A stretch of 32,028 bases of DNA from an uncultured Oscillospiraceae bacterium (GTDB lineage Bacteria; Bacillota; Clostridia; Oscillospirales; Acutalibacteraceae), in contig CABULH010000030.1 of NCBI GenBank assembly GCA_902492455.1, positions 1 through 32,028 of the forward strand, in the 5' to 3' direction. How positions within the stretch are numbered: position 1 is the first letter of the stretch; each line of letters starts with the position of its first letter. Shown here in pieces: positions 25,435 through 32,028 of this stretch. A program made the translations under genes and the position numbers. The notes beneath the pieces are model-generated. The model was not told the DNA's origin, did no database searches, and saw only the letters and a list, made by a program, of their open reading frames with translations.

Positions 25435-26069
25435 TGAAATATTCCAGCTTTGCCAATATGCGTCCGACAGCCTATTTGTTTTACTCGATGCTTCATCCCT
25501 CGGATGGTTTCCAGGAGATGAAGTACAACAAAAAGGGTTCACCGCTGCTGATGTGTGCCATCCTGGTCCTGTGGGCCGCAGAAGAGCTTTTCACCCGTAT
25601 TTTCACCGACTATGATCTCAACGGCTACAGCGGTGCGGATGAAAGCCTGTTCCGGGTGGCGATTATTACCTTTCTCACTTTTCTCATAGCGGTGGCGGCA
25701 AACTGGTGTTTTTGCACCCTGCTGGACGGCAAGGGCCGCATGATCGATATTGCCGTGGTGGGCGCTTATTCCCTGACGCCTTATATTCTGGTCCGTTATC
25801 TGATCATCGTGATCAGCCATTTCACCACCAACAGCGTGGAGTCCTTCTTAAACTATGCGGTTATGGCTGCCATCCTCTGGAGTTTTGTGATGATTTTCGC
25901 CGGCCTGCAGGTGATTCACGAATACTCCGCCTGGATGACCCTGGCGTCACTGGCGCTCACCGTCGTGGGGATTCTGATCATTATGTTTATCGGCTTGATT
26001 GCCGTCCAGCTGTATCAGCAGATTATCACCTTCGTTTCCACCATCATCATGGAACTGCAGTACAGCTGA
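25434..26069 (+). CDS. Yip1-family multi-pass membrane protein
   Basis: 211 aa with about five hydrophobic helices after a short N-terminal segment MRPTAYLFYSMLHPSDGFQEMKY. The spacing of helices and the motif VGAYSLTPYILV match the bacterial Yip1 domain family (PF04893). Biochemical function in bacteria is unknown. Start and stop are tightly coupled to the propeller gene (TAATG overlap), and the next gene begins 28 bases after its stop, so it is an integral member of the operon. A role in assembling or gating the permease/sensor complex is only inference from this context. Confidence 0.75.
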   Translation: MKYSSFANMRPTAYLFYSMLHPSDGFQEMKYNKKGSPLLMCAILVLWAAEELFTRIFTDYDLNGYSGADESLFRVAIITFLTFLIAVAANWCFCTLLDGKGRMIDIAVVGAYSLTPYILVRYLIIVISHFTTNSVESFLNYAVMAAILWSFVMIFAGLQVIHEYSAWMTLASLALTVVGILIIMFIGLIAVQLYQQIITFVSTIIMELQYS

Positions 26070-26096
26070 CATCTCAGAGAGAAAGGAACAGGCGTT

Positions 26097-28388
26097 GTGA
26101 ACAGAGGATCTGGATTATCCCGTTTTTCAAACTGGATACGGACGCATCGGCTATGGATTCACAGAATCGTCTGCGCTGCGGTTATAGCGGCGCTGCTGGT
26201 TTGGGTGCTGTGCGCTTCCGCATCCATTATACAGGCGGATAAGGAGCGGGCGGCAACCAGTGAGGTTACCACCAAATCGCCGATTAAAAGCGATAACGAC
26301 CGGGATTACGGCGAAGCCGGATTCCGCAGGATGGCGGAGAATGATCGGTTCGTGCTGAGTGCCGATACCACCAACGGACAGATATCGTTGGAGGATAAAA
26401 GCGCCGGAGAGATTTGGTACAGCAATCCCCAGGGAGTGGACAGCAAGGTTTCCCGCCTGTCCGCTCAGCTGATGGTGACAGTGATCGATGTTGCCACCGG
26501 CGGTACCAGTGTGGTGGATAATTATGCTGCCAGCATCAATCGGGGCTGCATGGATTGGGAGAAGGTGGACAACGGCATTCGTTTCGTTTTCTCCTTTCCC
26601 AAGCAGGGACTGCGGATTCCAGTGGTGTACACCCTAACCGACGGCGGTCTGCAGGCCAGTGTACAGGCGGATCAGATTGAGGAGCTATGGTCGGAGGTCT
26701 ATCTGCTGCAGGGCATTGATCTGCTGCCCTTTTTTGGCGCAGGCGGCCTGGATGACGAAGGCTATTTGTTTGTACCGGATGGTTCCGGAGCTATTGTGAA
26801 TTTCAACAATGGAAAAGAACGCTTCTCCATCTATAACCAGATGGTTTATGGTTCGGACAACATGGTGGTGCGGCAGACGGGTTCCGAACCTATCCAGCAA
26901 ATTTCTATGCCGGTCTTCGGCATACGGAAAAACAGCAGCGGATTTCTCGCCGTGATCACCGACGGAGCCGCGGAGGCGGGCATTAAAGCCACCGTCAGTA
27001 AAAAAAGCTCGGATTACAATCAGGTATATTCCTACATGCTGTATCGGAATACCGCTTTTCACGAGGTTTCGGGCAGCAGTGCCCTATTGGACGAAGGACG
27101 TCCGTTGTTTGAGGACAACGCGTATACCGTTGCGTTCTTTTTTCTGGAGGAGAAATACGCCGACTATACCGGGATGGCGAACCGCTATCGGCAGTATCTG
27201 GAAGACAGCGGCCAGCTGCGTCAAAACCAGGGCGGCAGCGGTGCCCTGGCCCTGGATGTATACGGAGCGGTATCCTTGGAGCAGTATGTTATGGGTGTCA
27301 AGAAGAACGTTATCACCCCTCTGACCACCTACGAAGAGCTATCTCTGATTCTGCAGGAATGTGCTGATCAGGGACTGAACGATTTGGTGGTTCAGTACAT
27401 CGGGGCGCTGAAAGGCGGCCTGCAGAGCGAGATTGTCACCGGCTTTGAGCGTGAAGGCAAGCTGGGGTCCCAGAAGTCGATGAACACGCTGATCCGGAAT
27501 GCTCAAAACGCAGGAACGTCATTGTTCTTTCAATGGGATCCGATCAACTTGTATAAAAGCGGCAACGGCTTTCAAGTGAATCGGGATTCGGTACGAACAC
27601 ATTTTGAGGCTTTTGCCTATCAGTACAATTTCAAACGGAACACCTTAACCATCGATCAATCCACCCGCTGGTATCTCATGAAGCCGGCCAAACTGCCGAA
27701 TCTGATCAAGGACTACAGCATGTCCTGCGCCGCCAAGTCCATTGGAAATATCGGCATCACGGAGATCGGCGGCATGATTTATTCGGATTACGATACGGAT
27801 AAGGGACTGCTTTCCCGTAATTTTACGCTGAAAGAGTGGAAAAAGACCCTGCAGACCGCCCGGGATCAGTTTGATCAGGTGTTGCTGGACGGCAGCAACG
27901 CGTATGGTTATCCTTACGCGGACATTCTGGTGGATGTTCCGATGTCTGGTACAGACTTCGACATGATGGATGCCAGCGTGCCTTTCCTGCAGATTGCCCT
28001 GCGGGGGTCTATCCGGATTTACGGCGGTTCGCTGAATTTTTCTTCCGATTACCAGCAGGAATTCCTTCGTGCCGTGGAAACCGGCTGCGGTATCAAGTAT
28101 TCTGTGATCTACGGCGATATCACGCCGCTGATCAATACTTCCTTCAGCAATCTGGTGGCCTGCAATTATGACAAGTGGAAGGGAACCATTTTCCCGCAGG
28201 CGAAGGAGCTGGAGGATATTTTCCGGCAGATCGAAGGACAGAATATCGTCGCCCATGAGCAGCTGGCGTCCGGTGTGACGAAAACCACTTATGGAAACGG
28301 TGTACAGATCGTGGTGAACTATAATGATGCGGAATATACCGATGGCAGTCTGAAAGTTCCGGGACAGAGCTATCACATGGCATCATGA
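26097..28388 (+). CDS. DUF5696-type membrane-tethered extracellular protein
   Basis: 763 aa. GTG 26097 is the start (AGGA 9 bases upstream). One membrane helix at about 22-45 tethers a large exterior part. Residues about 80-260 look like a beta-super-sandwich (VLSADTTNGQISLEDKSAGEIWYSNPQG, YLFVPDGSGAIVNFNNGK, MPVFGIRKNSSGFLAVITDG). From about 375 to 700 alternating strands and helices suggest a barrel, and a short beta-domain ends the chain. This arrangement recalls glycosidases such as GH31/GH101 but I see no assignable catalytic pair. I match it from memory to DUF5696 proteins that occur in Firmicutes sugar-ABC loci, without a database check. It may bind or trim the substrate at the surface. 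The second permease pair follows after 19 bp. Confidence 0.7.
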   Translation: MNRGSGLSRFSNWIRTHRLWIHRIVCAAVIAALLVWVLCASASIIQADKERAATSEVTTKSPIKSDNDRDYGEAGFRRMAENDRFVLSADTTNGQISLEDKSAGEIWYSNPQGVDSKVSRLSAQLMVTVIDVATGGTSVVDNYAASINRGCMDWEKVDNGIRFVFSFPKQGLRIPVVYTLTDGGLQASVQADQIEELWSEVYLLQGIDLLPFFGAGGLDDEGYLFVPDGSGAIVNFNNGKERFSIYNQMVYGSDNMVVRQTGSEPIQQISMPVFGIRKNSSGFLAVITDGAAEAGIKATVSKKSSDYNQVYSYMLYRNTAFHEVSGSSALLDEGRPLFEDNAYTVAFFFLEEKYADYTGMANRYRQYLEDSGQLRQNQGGSGALALDVYGAVSLEQYVMGVKKNVITPLTTYEELSLILQECADQGLNDLVVQYIGALKGGLQSEIVTGFEREGKLGSQKSMNTLIRNAQNAGTSLFFQWDPINLYKSGNGFQVNRDSVRTHFEAFAYQYNFKRNTLTIDQSTRWYLMKPAKLPNLIKDYSMSCAAKSIGNIGITEIGGMIYSDYDTDKGLLSRNFTLKEWKKTLQTARDQFDQVLLDGSNAYGYPYADILVDVPMSGTDFDMMDASVPFLQIALRGSIRIYGGSLNFSSDYQQEFLRAVETGCGIKYSVIYGDITPLINTSFSNLVACNYDKWKGTIFPQAKELEDIFRQIEGQNIVAHEQLASGVTKTTYGNGVQIVVNYNDAEYTDGSLKVPGQSYHMAS

Positions 28389-28407
28389 GCAGAGAGGAGA
28401 AATCAGG

Positions 28408-29313
28408 ATGAACAAAACCCTTCTCCGGAACAAAAAAGGCTGGCATGCGTTTCGGTCGCAGTTCACGGGCATTGTATTTATGGTACCCTTTATTATCGGT
28501 TTTGTTTTTTTGTTTGCCAAACCGATGATTGTATCCATCATTTATTCCTTCAGCAGCATGACCATCAACGCCGGCAGCGTGGATCTGCAGTGGGTGGGGC
28601 TGGAGAATTACGTCCAGCTTATCAACGATATTTCCTTCCTGAAAATCGTGTGGGCGGAGGCTCAGAGTTTCTTGTGGAAGATCCCCATGATCCTGGTGTT
28701 CAGCATGTTTGTGGCTTTGCTGCTGAAAGATAAGTTCCCAGGCCGGCTGCTGTTCCGCTGCATCGTTTTTATGCCGGTGATATTTGCTTCGGATCTGATC
28801 ATGGGACTGCTGAAACGGAATTCCACCATTTCCCTTTCCACCGGCGACAATATTTACATGCTTGCCAATGGAGAGGCTGCAGGCTTCATGCAGGATCTGC
28901 TGTCAGCCTTCGGTTTTGGCGAATCCTTTTCAGAATCCCTGAGCTATTATATCGGCCAGATATTCACCTTATCCTGGGCCTCGGGTATCCAGATCGTACT
29001 GTTTATCATCGGCCTGAGCGCAGTGCCGGCGGAGCTTTACGAGGTTTGCGATATGGAAGGGGCGACAAAATGGGAGACTTTCTGGAAGATCACCTTTCCG
29101 CTTCTTTCACCCACCATTCTGCTTTGCGTGGTGTATACCATCATTGCCACCTTCAACTCCAATTCCAACAGCATTATGACGAGAATAGCGGAGACGATGC
29201 AGTATAAAATTCCTTATGCCTGCGTACAGACCTGGGCCTATTCTCTGATGATTATACTCATCATCGGCGTGGTGTATTGGGCCATATCCCGCTGGACCGT
29301 CTATCTGGATTAA
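28408..29313 (+). CDS. sugar ABC transporter permease (MalF-type), second pair
   Basis: 301 aa, six membrane helices. It opens with FTGIVFMVPFIIGFVFLFAKPMIVSIIYSFSSM and LENYVQLIND. The EAA loop is divergent, LYEVCDMEGATKWETFWKITFPLLSP, with Glu-Val-Cys in place of Glu-Ala-Ala. It carries a longer extracellular loop than usual between helices 3 and 4 (about 135-185). ATG 28408 has AGGAG 8 bases upstream. Its partner follows immediately. No second solute-binding protein gene accompanies this pair, so it may share the giant binding protein or use the DUF5696 protein in another way. Confidence 0.9.
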   Translation: MNKTLLRNKKGWHAFRSQFTGIVFMVPFIIGFVFLFAKPMIVSIIYSFSSMTINAGSVDLQWVGLENYVQLINDISFLKIVWAEAQSFLWKIPMILVFSMFVALLLKDKFPGRLLFRCIVFMPVIFASDLIMGLLKRNSTISLSTGDNIYMLANGEAAGFMQDLLSAFGFGESFSESLSYYIGQIFTLSWASGIQIVLFIIGLSAVPAELYEVCDMEGATKWETFWKITFPLLSPTILLCVVYTIIATFNSNSNSIMTRIAETMQYKIPYACVQTWAYSLMIILIIGVVYWAISRWTVYLD

Positions 29314-29327
29314 AGGGAGGGATGAAA

Positions 29328-30305
29328 TTGGAATTTATAATGAGCGGCGCGCAGAGAGCCGTGCAGAAGGTCAAGGCCTATGCGCGCTATGGGAAATTTC
29401 ACATCTTTTTCGTGATCTTCCGCTATTTTGTCCTGATCGGCATCGCCTATCTGATGCTGTTCCCGCTGTTTCAGATGCTGGCCAATGCACTGAGCAATTG
29501 GACGGATATTAAAGAAGGCACCACAGTTTATATCCCTAAAAATCCGACGTTTATGAATTTCAAGGAAGCACTGGTGGTATTCCGGTATAAGGATTCGGCG
29601 CTCTACACCGCCCAGTTCACCATCCTGGCCACGGTTTGCCAGCTGTTTTCCACCAGCCTGGCGGGATATGCTCTTGCCCGCTATAAATTTAAGGGCAGCG
29701 GCCTGCTGTTTGCCTGTGTGATTCTCACCATTATTGTCCCTCTGCAGACCGCGCAGATCCCTATGTTCCTGGAATATCAGCACTTCGATTTTTTCGGTAT
29801 CGGCCGTCTTATCGGCTTGTTTACCGGAGAACCGGTGACGGTGAATCTGCTCAACAGCATCTGGGTATATGTGCTGCCGGCCGCTTTGGGTGTGGGGCTG
29901 AGTTCGGGGCTGTATATCTTCCTCTTCCGCCAGATGTTCCGCACCATTCCCAAATCTTTAGACGAGGCGGCCAAGGTGGATGGCTGTGGGAAATGGGGCA
30001 TCCTGTTCCGGATCATGCTGCCCAACGCGGTGCCGGTTTATGTTACTGTGACCCTGATCTCCTTTATCAATTACTGGAATGATACCATTATCGGCACCAT
30101 GTTTAACAGCCAGACGGCGCTTAAGCCGCTGATGGTGTATATCAAGCAGAACATCCTCACCGCGTTTTCCTCAGTGGATGAGGCTATGCAGAAGGTGCAG
30201 ACCTGTGCCGTCTATTTCCTGGCGGTGGCGCCGTTACTGCTGCTGTTCATTGTTTGTCAGAAGTTCTTTGTAGACTGCATGGATCGTTCTGGTGTCAAGG
30301 GCTGA
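29328..30305 (+). CDS. carbohydrate ABC transporter permease (MalG-type), second pair
   Basis: 325 aa with six helices. The EAA loop reads LDEAAKVDGCGKWGILFRIMLPNAVP and the C terminus is DRSGVKG, typical of MalG-like subunits. The start is best read as TTG 29328: GGGAGG ends 7 bases before it, whereas the in-frame ATG at 29322 would sit only one base after the same ribosome-binding site and the next ATG (29340) is 19 bases away. It forms the second permease dimer with the gene product 14 bp upstream. Confidence 0.92.
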   Translation: MEFIMSGAQRAVQKVKAYARYGKFHIFFVIFRYFVLIGIAYLMLFPLFQMLANALSNWTDIKEGTTVYIPKNPTFMNFKEALVVFRYKDSALYTAQFTILATVCQLFSTSLAGYALARYKFKGSGLLFACVILTIIVPLQTAQIPMFLEYQHFDFFGIGRLIGLFTGEPVTVNLLNSIWVYVLPAALGVGLSSGLYIFLFRQMFRTIPKSLDEAAKVDGCGKWGILFRIMLPNAVPVYVTVTLISFINYWNDTIIGTMFNSQTALKPLMVYIKQNILTAFSSVDEAMQKVQTCAVYFLAVAPLLLLFIVCQKFFVDCMDRSGVKG

Positions 30306-30336
30306 TTGGATCCTTGATGTGAAAGGCGGTGAAACG

Positions 30337-30924
30337 GTGATTTATCGTTTTATGTTTAGAGGATATGCGGACGGTGACTGTATGCTCCGGCAGCAGCCGG
30401 AGTACCGGAACGCCGCACTCTTCTCTCATGGGAAACAGCTGTTTCTATACTATGAATCGGATCGGGAGGACGCTCCTCCGGAGGGGATTGCTGATATTGG
30501 ATTGAAAGCTTATCCGGATGGCCGGAAGTGGGAACGCATGATGGATATCTTTCACTATGCCAAGCCCTTGAATGAGGAACAGTGGAAGCGCCGTCACAGC
30601 CAGCGCAAGCCATGTCTGAGCATCGCGTATCTGCGCCCGGAAATGGTGGCCAGTTATGTGTACTATCACTATCAGTTTCAGGAAGAGTACCCGCGAAAAA
30701 TGAACAATAAGTTCTCCATGATTTTTTTGCTGGAGAATCAGATCGTAATGTACGGGGAGGATCCGGGAGATGCGGATAAAGATTTTTATCCCGGCGTGCT
30801 TACCACCTCTCAGCATCCCAAGGAAGGGTGGCCGGAGCTGATGAATCCGCACTTCCTTCCCTGGCCGGATTTTCAAGGCTTCTTCCTTCCAGTACAAACG
30901 GAGCAGTACCATCTGTCCGATTGA
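30337..30924 (+). CDS. unrecognised 195-aa protein, last gene of the transport operon
   Basis: 195 aa, no signal peptide and no membrane helix, so probably cytoplasmic. It is rich in Tyr, Trp and charged residues, with segments such as KQLFLYYESDRED, LSIAYLRPEMVASYVYYHYQFQEEYP and MIFLLENQIVMYGEDPGD. I recognise no family. GTG 30337 is chosen because AGGCGG lies about 8 bases upstream; the frame is open back to a GTG at 30292 overlapping the permease gene, so the N terminus is uncertain. The position at the end of the operon suggests an accessory metabolic or sugar-binding role, but no function can be assigned. Confidence 0.65.
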   Translation: MIYRFMFRGYADGDCMLRQQPEYRNAALFSHGKQLFLYYESDREDAPPEGIADIGLKAYPDGRKWERMMDIFHYAKPLNEEQWKRRHSQRKPCLSIAYLRPEMVASYVYYHYQFQEEYPRKMNNKFSMIFLLENQIVMYGEDPGDADKDFYPGVLTTSQHPKEGWPELMNPHFLPWPDFQGFFLPVQTEQYHLSD

Positions 30925-30959
30925 TTACCAGATTGATAGCCGGATGTGATGAAGAGCAA

Positions 30960-31006
30960 AAACACCGATTTAATAATTCTATAGATAACTTTGGTGTTTA
31001 TTTTGT
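30960..31006 (+). terminator. possible terminator of the transport operon
   Basis: AAACACC (30960-30966) pairs with GGTGTTT (30993-30999), extendable by G-U and A-U pairs, and is followed by ATTTTGTT. The 22-base loop is long, so termination may be weak and some transcription could continue into the GLUG-repeat gene. Confidence 0.4.
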
Positions 31007-31031
31007 TCAATAAGAAGTCACGAGAACGAAA

Positions 31032-31062
31032 ATAAGTCAGAATATTGATGTTGTACAAGAAT
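31032..31062 (+). promoter_or_regulatory. candidate operator upstream of the GLUG-repeat gene
   Basis: ATAAGTCAGAATATTG (31032-31047) matches 14 of 16 bases of the minus-strand site at 15152-15167. A second half-site ending AGAAT lies exactly 19 bp downstream of the first (31056-31062), as at the other site. A promoter-like TTGTAC (31051-31056), 17 bases, TAAAAT (31074-31079) overlaps it. Regulation by the locus response regulator is inferred. Confidence 0.45.
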
Positions 31063-31133
31063 GACAAATAACTTAAAATCGAAGTAGTGGTTTTATTGAT
31101 AGCGCGACAATATATTTCGAAAGGTTGGGTATC

Positions 31134-32028
31134 ATGAGAAAAGTAGCAAGCGTTTTTCTGGCGGTTTTCCTACTGATTGGTTTATGCTGTTCCTCCGGCG
31201 TTCTGATGGCGTCTGCCGAGGAAGCAACCGCGTTTTCAGGCGGTACCGGTACGGCGGCGGATCCATATAAGATCAGTACCGCAGATGACCTGAAGGCTTT
31301 AAGTGCTTATACCAACAATCGGGAAGACCTCGACACTGCGAAGCATTATATGAGCAGCCATTACATCATGACCGCTACTATTTCCCTGAATGCGGATGAC
31401 GCGAAATTCGCGGATTGGGCGGATCCGGAGAAGGCGCCGGCATATACCTGGAACCCCATCGGCGTCGATCCTTTCATAGCTTTTACCGGTACTTTTGACG
31501 GTCAGGGCTTTTACATCAAGGGCCTGTATACCGGCAGCAATGGAAACGCAGGGATGCGTTCCTTGTTCGGTATGGTAGGAAACAGTGATGGCGAGGGAAT
31601 TGTCAAGAATCTGAATATTAAGAATTCTTATATTTATGGTAAAAACAATATCGGCAGTATTGCTGGTATGTTGTACGGTACTATTGAGAACTGTTCCTTT
31701 GAAGGTATCATTGATCCGACAAACGCCACTGTCGGCGGCATCGTCGGCAATGTGTGGCCTACCGGCAAGATCATCGGCTGCGTGAACAAGGGCAGCGTCA
31801 AGGGCGCCAATAACGTCGGCGGCATCGCCGGTCTGCTGGGCGGCGGGACCATCGAAACTTCTTATAATTTGGGTACTGTGGAAGCCTTTAATGCCAACTC
31901 CGCTGCGGGCGGTATCGCCGGTACTGTCGGTGGTAACCAAAAGGGCGGCACCATCACCGATTGCTACAACCTTGGCGAAGTAAAGGGCGTGGGCATTATC
32001 GGCGGCCTGGTGGGCAACTTCGGCGCAG
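31134..32028 (+). CDS. secreted GLUG-repeat surface protein, 3' end beyond the window
   Basis: An open frame of 298 codons runs off the right edge without a stop. ATG 31134 has AAAGG 10 bases upstream. A signal peptide MRKVASVFLAVFLLIGLCCSSGV... ends near MASA-EE; no proper lipobox is formed by the Cys pair. After SGGTGTAADPYKISTADDLKALS, a lead-in common in GLUG proteins, come repeats of glycine-rich beta-helix type: NIGSIAGMLYG, TVGGIVGNV, NVGGIAGLLGGG, AAGGIAGTVGG and GIIGGLVGNFG (GLUG motif, PF07581). Such proteins are cell-surface adhesins or glycan-associated proteins, often with C-terminal anchoring domains that cannot be seen here. It has its own candidate operator and promoter just after the transport operon. 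Confidence 0.85.
   Translation, partial: MRKVASVFLAVFLLIGLCCSSGVLMASAEEATAFSGGTGTAADPYKISTADDLKALSAYTNNREDLDTAKHYMSSHYIMTATISLNADDAKFADWADPEKAPAYTWNPIGVDPFIAFTGTFDGQGFYIKGLYTGSNGNAGMRSLFGMVGNSDGEGIVKNLNIKNSYIYGKNNIGSIAGMLYGTIENCSFEGIIDPTNATVGGIVGNVWPTGKIIGCVNKGSVKGANNVGGIAGLLGGGTIETSYNLGTVEAFNANSAAGGIAGTVGGNQKGGTITDCYNLGEVKGVGIIGGLVGNFGA

Noticed and set aside
1..32028. tRNA, rRNA, CRISPR arrays, insertion sequences or phage genes
   Set aside because: No tRNA-like cloverleaf, repeat-spacer array, transposase, integrase or long terminal repeats were seen on reading; a covariance-model search was not possible.

Overview
This window looks like chromosomal DNA of a Gram-positive, anaerobe-type Clostridia (Firmicutes; my guess is the Oscillospiraceae/Ruminococcaceae side). 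The grounds are purine-rich Shine-Dalgarno sites in front of nearly every gene, many short intergenic gaps, YesM/AraC-type two-component regulation, MalFG-type sugar permeases without a local ATPase, and moderate-to-high GC. The genus is an inference.

Layout. (1) Positions 1-1655 hold the 3' end of triosephosphate isomerase and the complete phosphoglycerate mutase gpmI, a glycolytic gene pair. A hairpin at 1673-1704 serves the convergent transcripts. (2) Positions 1832-3170 (minus) hold a membrane-anchored phosphodiester-glycosidase-domain protein and a small multi-pass membrane protein. (3) Positions 3335-5581 encode a membrane GGDEF/EAL protein whose GGDEF signature is degraded and whose EAL domain looks intact. 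(4) Positions 5688-7301 (minus) encode a lipoprotein with a right-handed beta-helix of the GH28-like type. (5) Positions 7561-15030 (minus) form a tight four-gene operon: GH94 phosphorylase, GH1 beta-glucosidase, SGNH/SASA acetylesterase, and an (alpha/alpha)6-barrel glycosidase. None of the four has a signal peptide. (6) Positions 15031-15822 are a 0.8-kb divergent control region. (7) Positions 15823-30924 (plus) look like one ~15-kb operon: AraC-type response regulator, YesM-type histidine kinase, a giant solute-binding protein, a permease pair, a secreted beta-propeller/TPR protein, a Yip1-type membrane protein, a DUF5696-type protein, a second permease pair and an unrecognised 195-aa protein. 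(8) From 31134 to the window edge is a secreted GLUG-repeat protein, truncated by the window.

Working model (inference). A surface system binds and perhaps trims a beta-glucan-type, possibly acetylated, oligosaccharide. It is imported through one or both permease pairs, powered by an ATPase encoded elsewhere, then deacetylated and cut by hydrolysis and phosphorolysis in the cytoplasm. The two-component system would control it. In support, a 16-bp sequence (14/16 identical) followed by a second half-site in the same 19-bp register lies upstream of both the GH94 operon and the GLUG-repeat gene. This is a candidate operator for the AraC-type regulator.

The part most likely to be under-described is the 15-kb transport/sensor operon with its fused solute-binding protein, propeller-TPR, Yip1 and DUF5696 proteins and two permease pairs.
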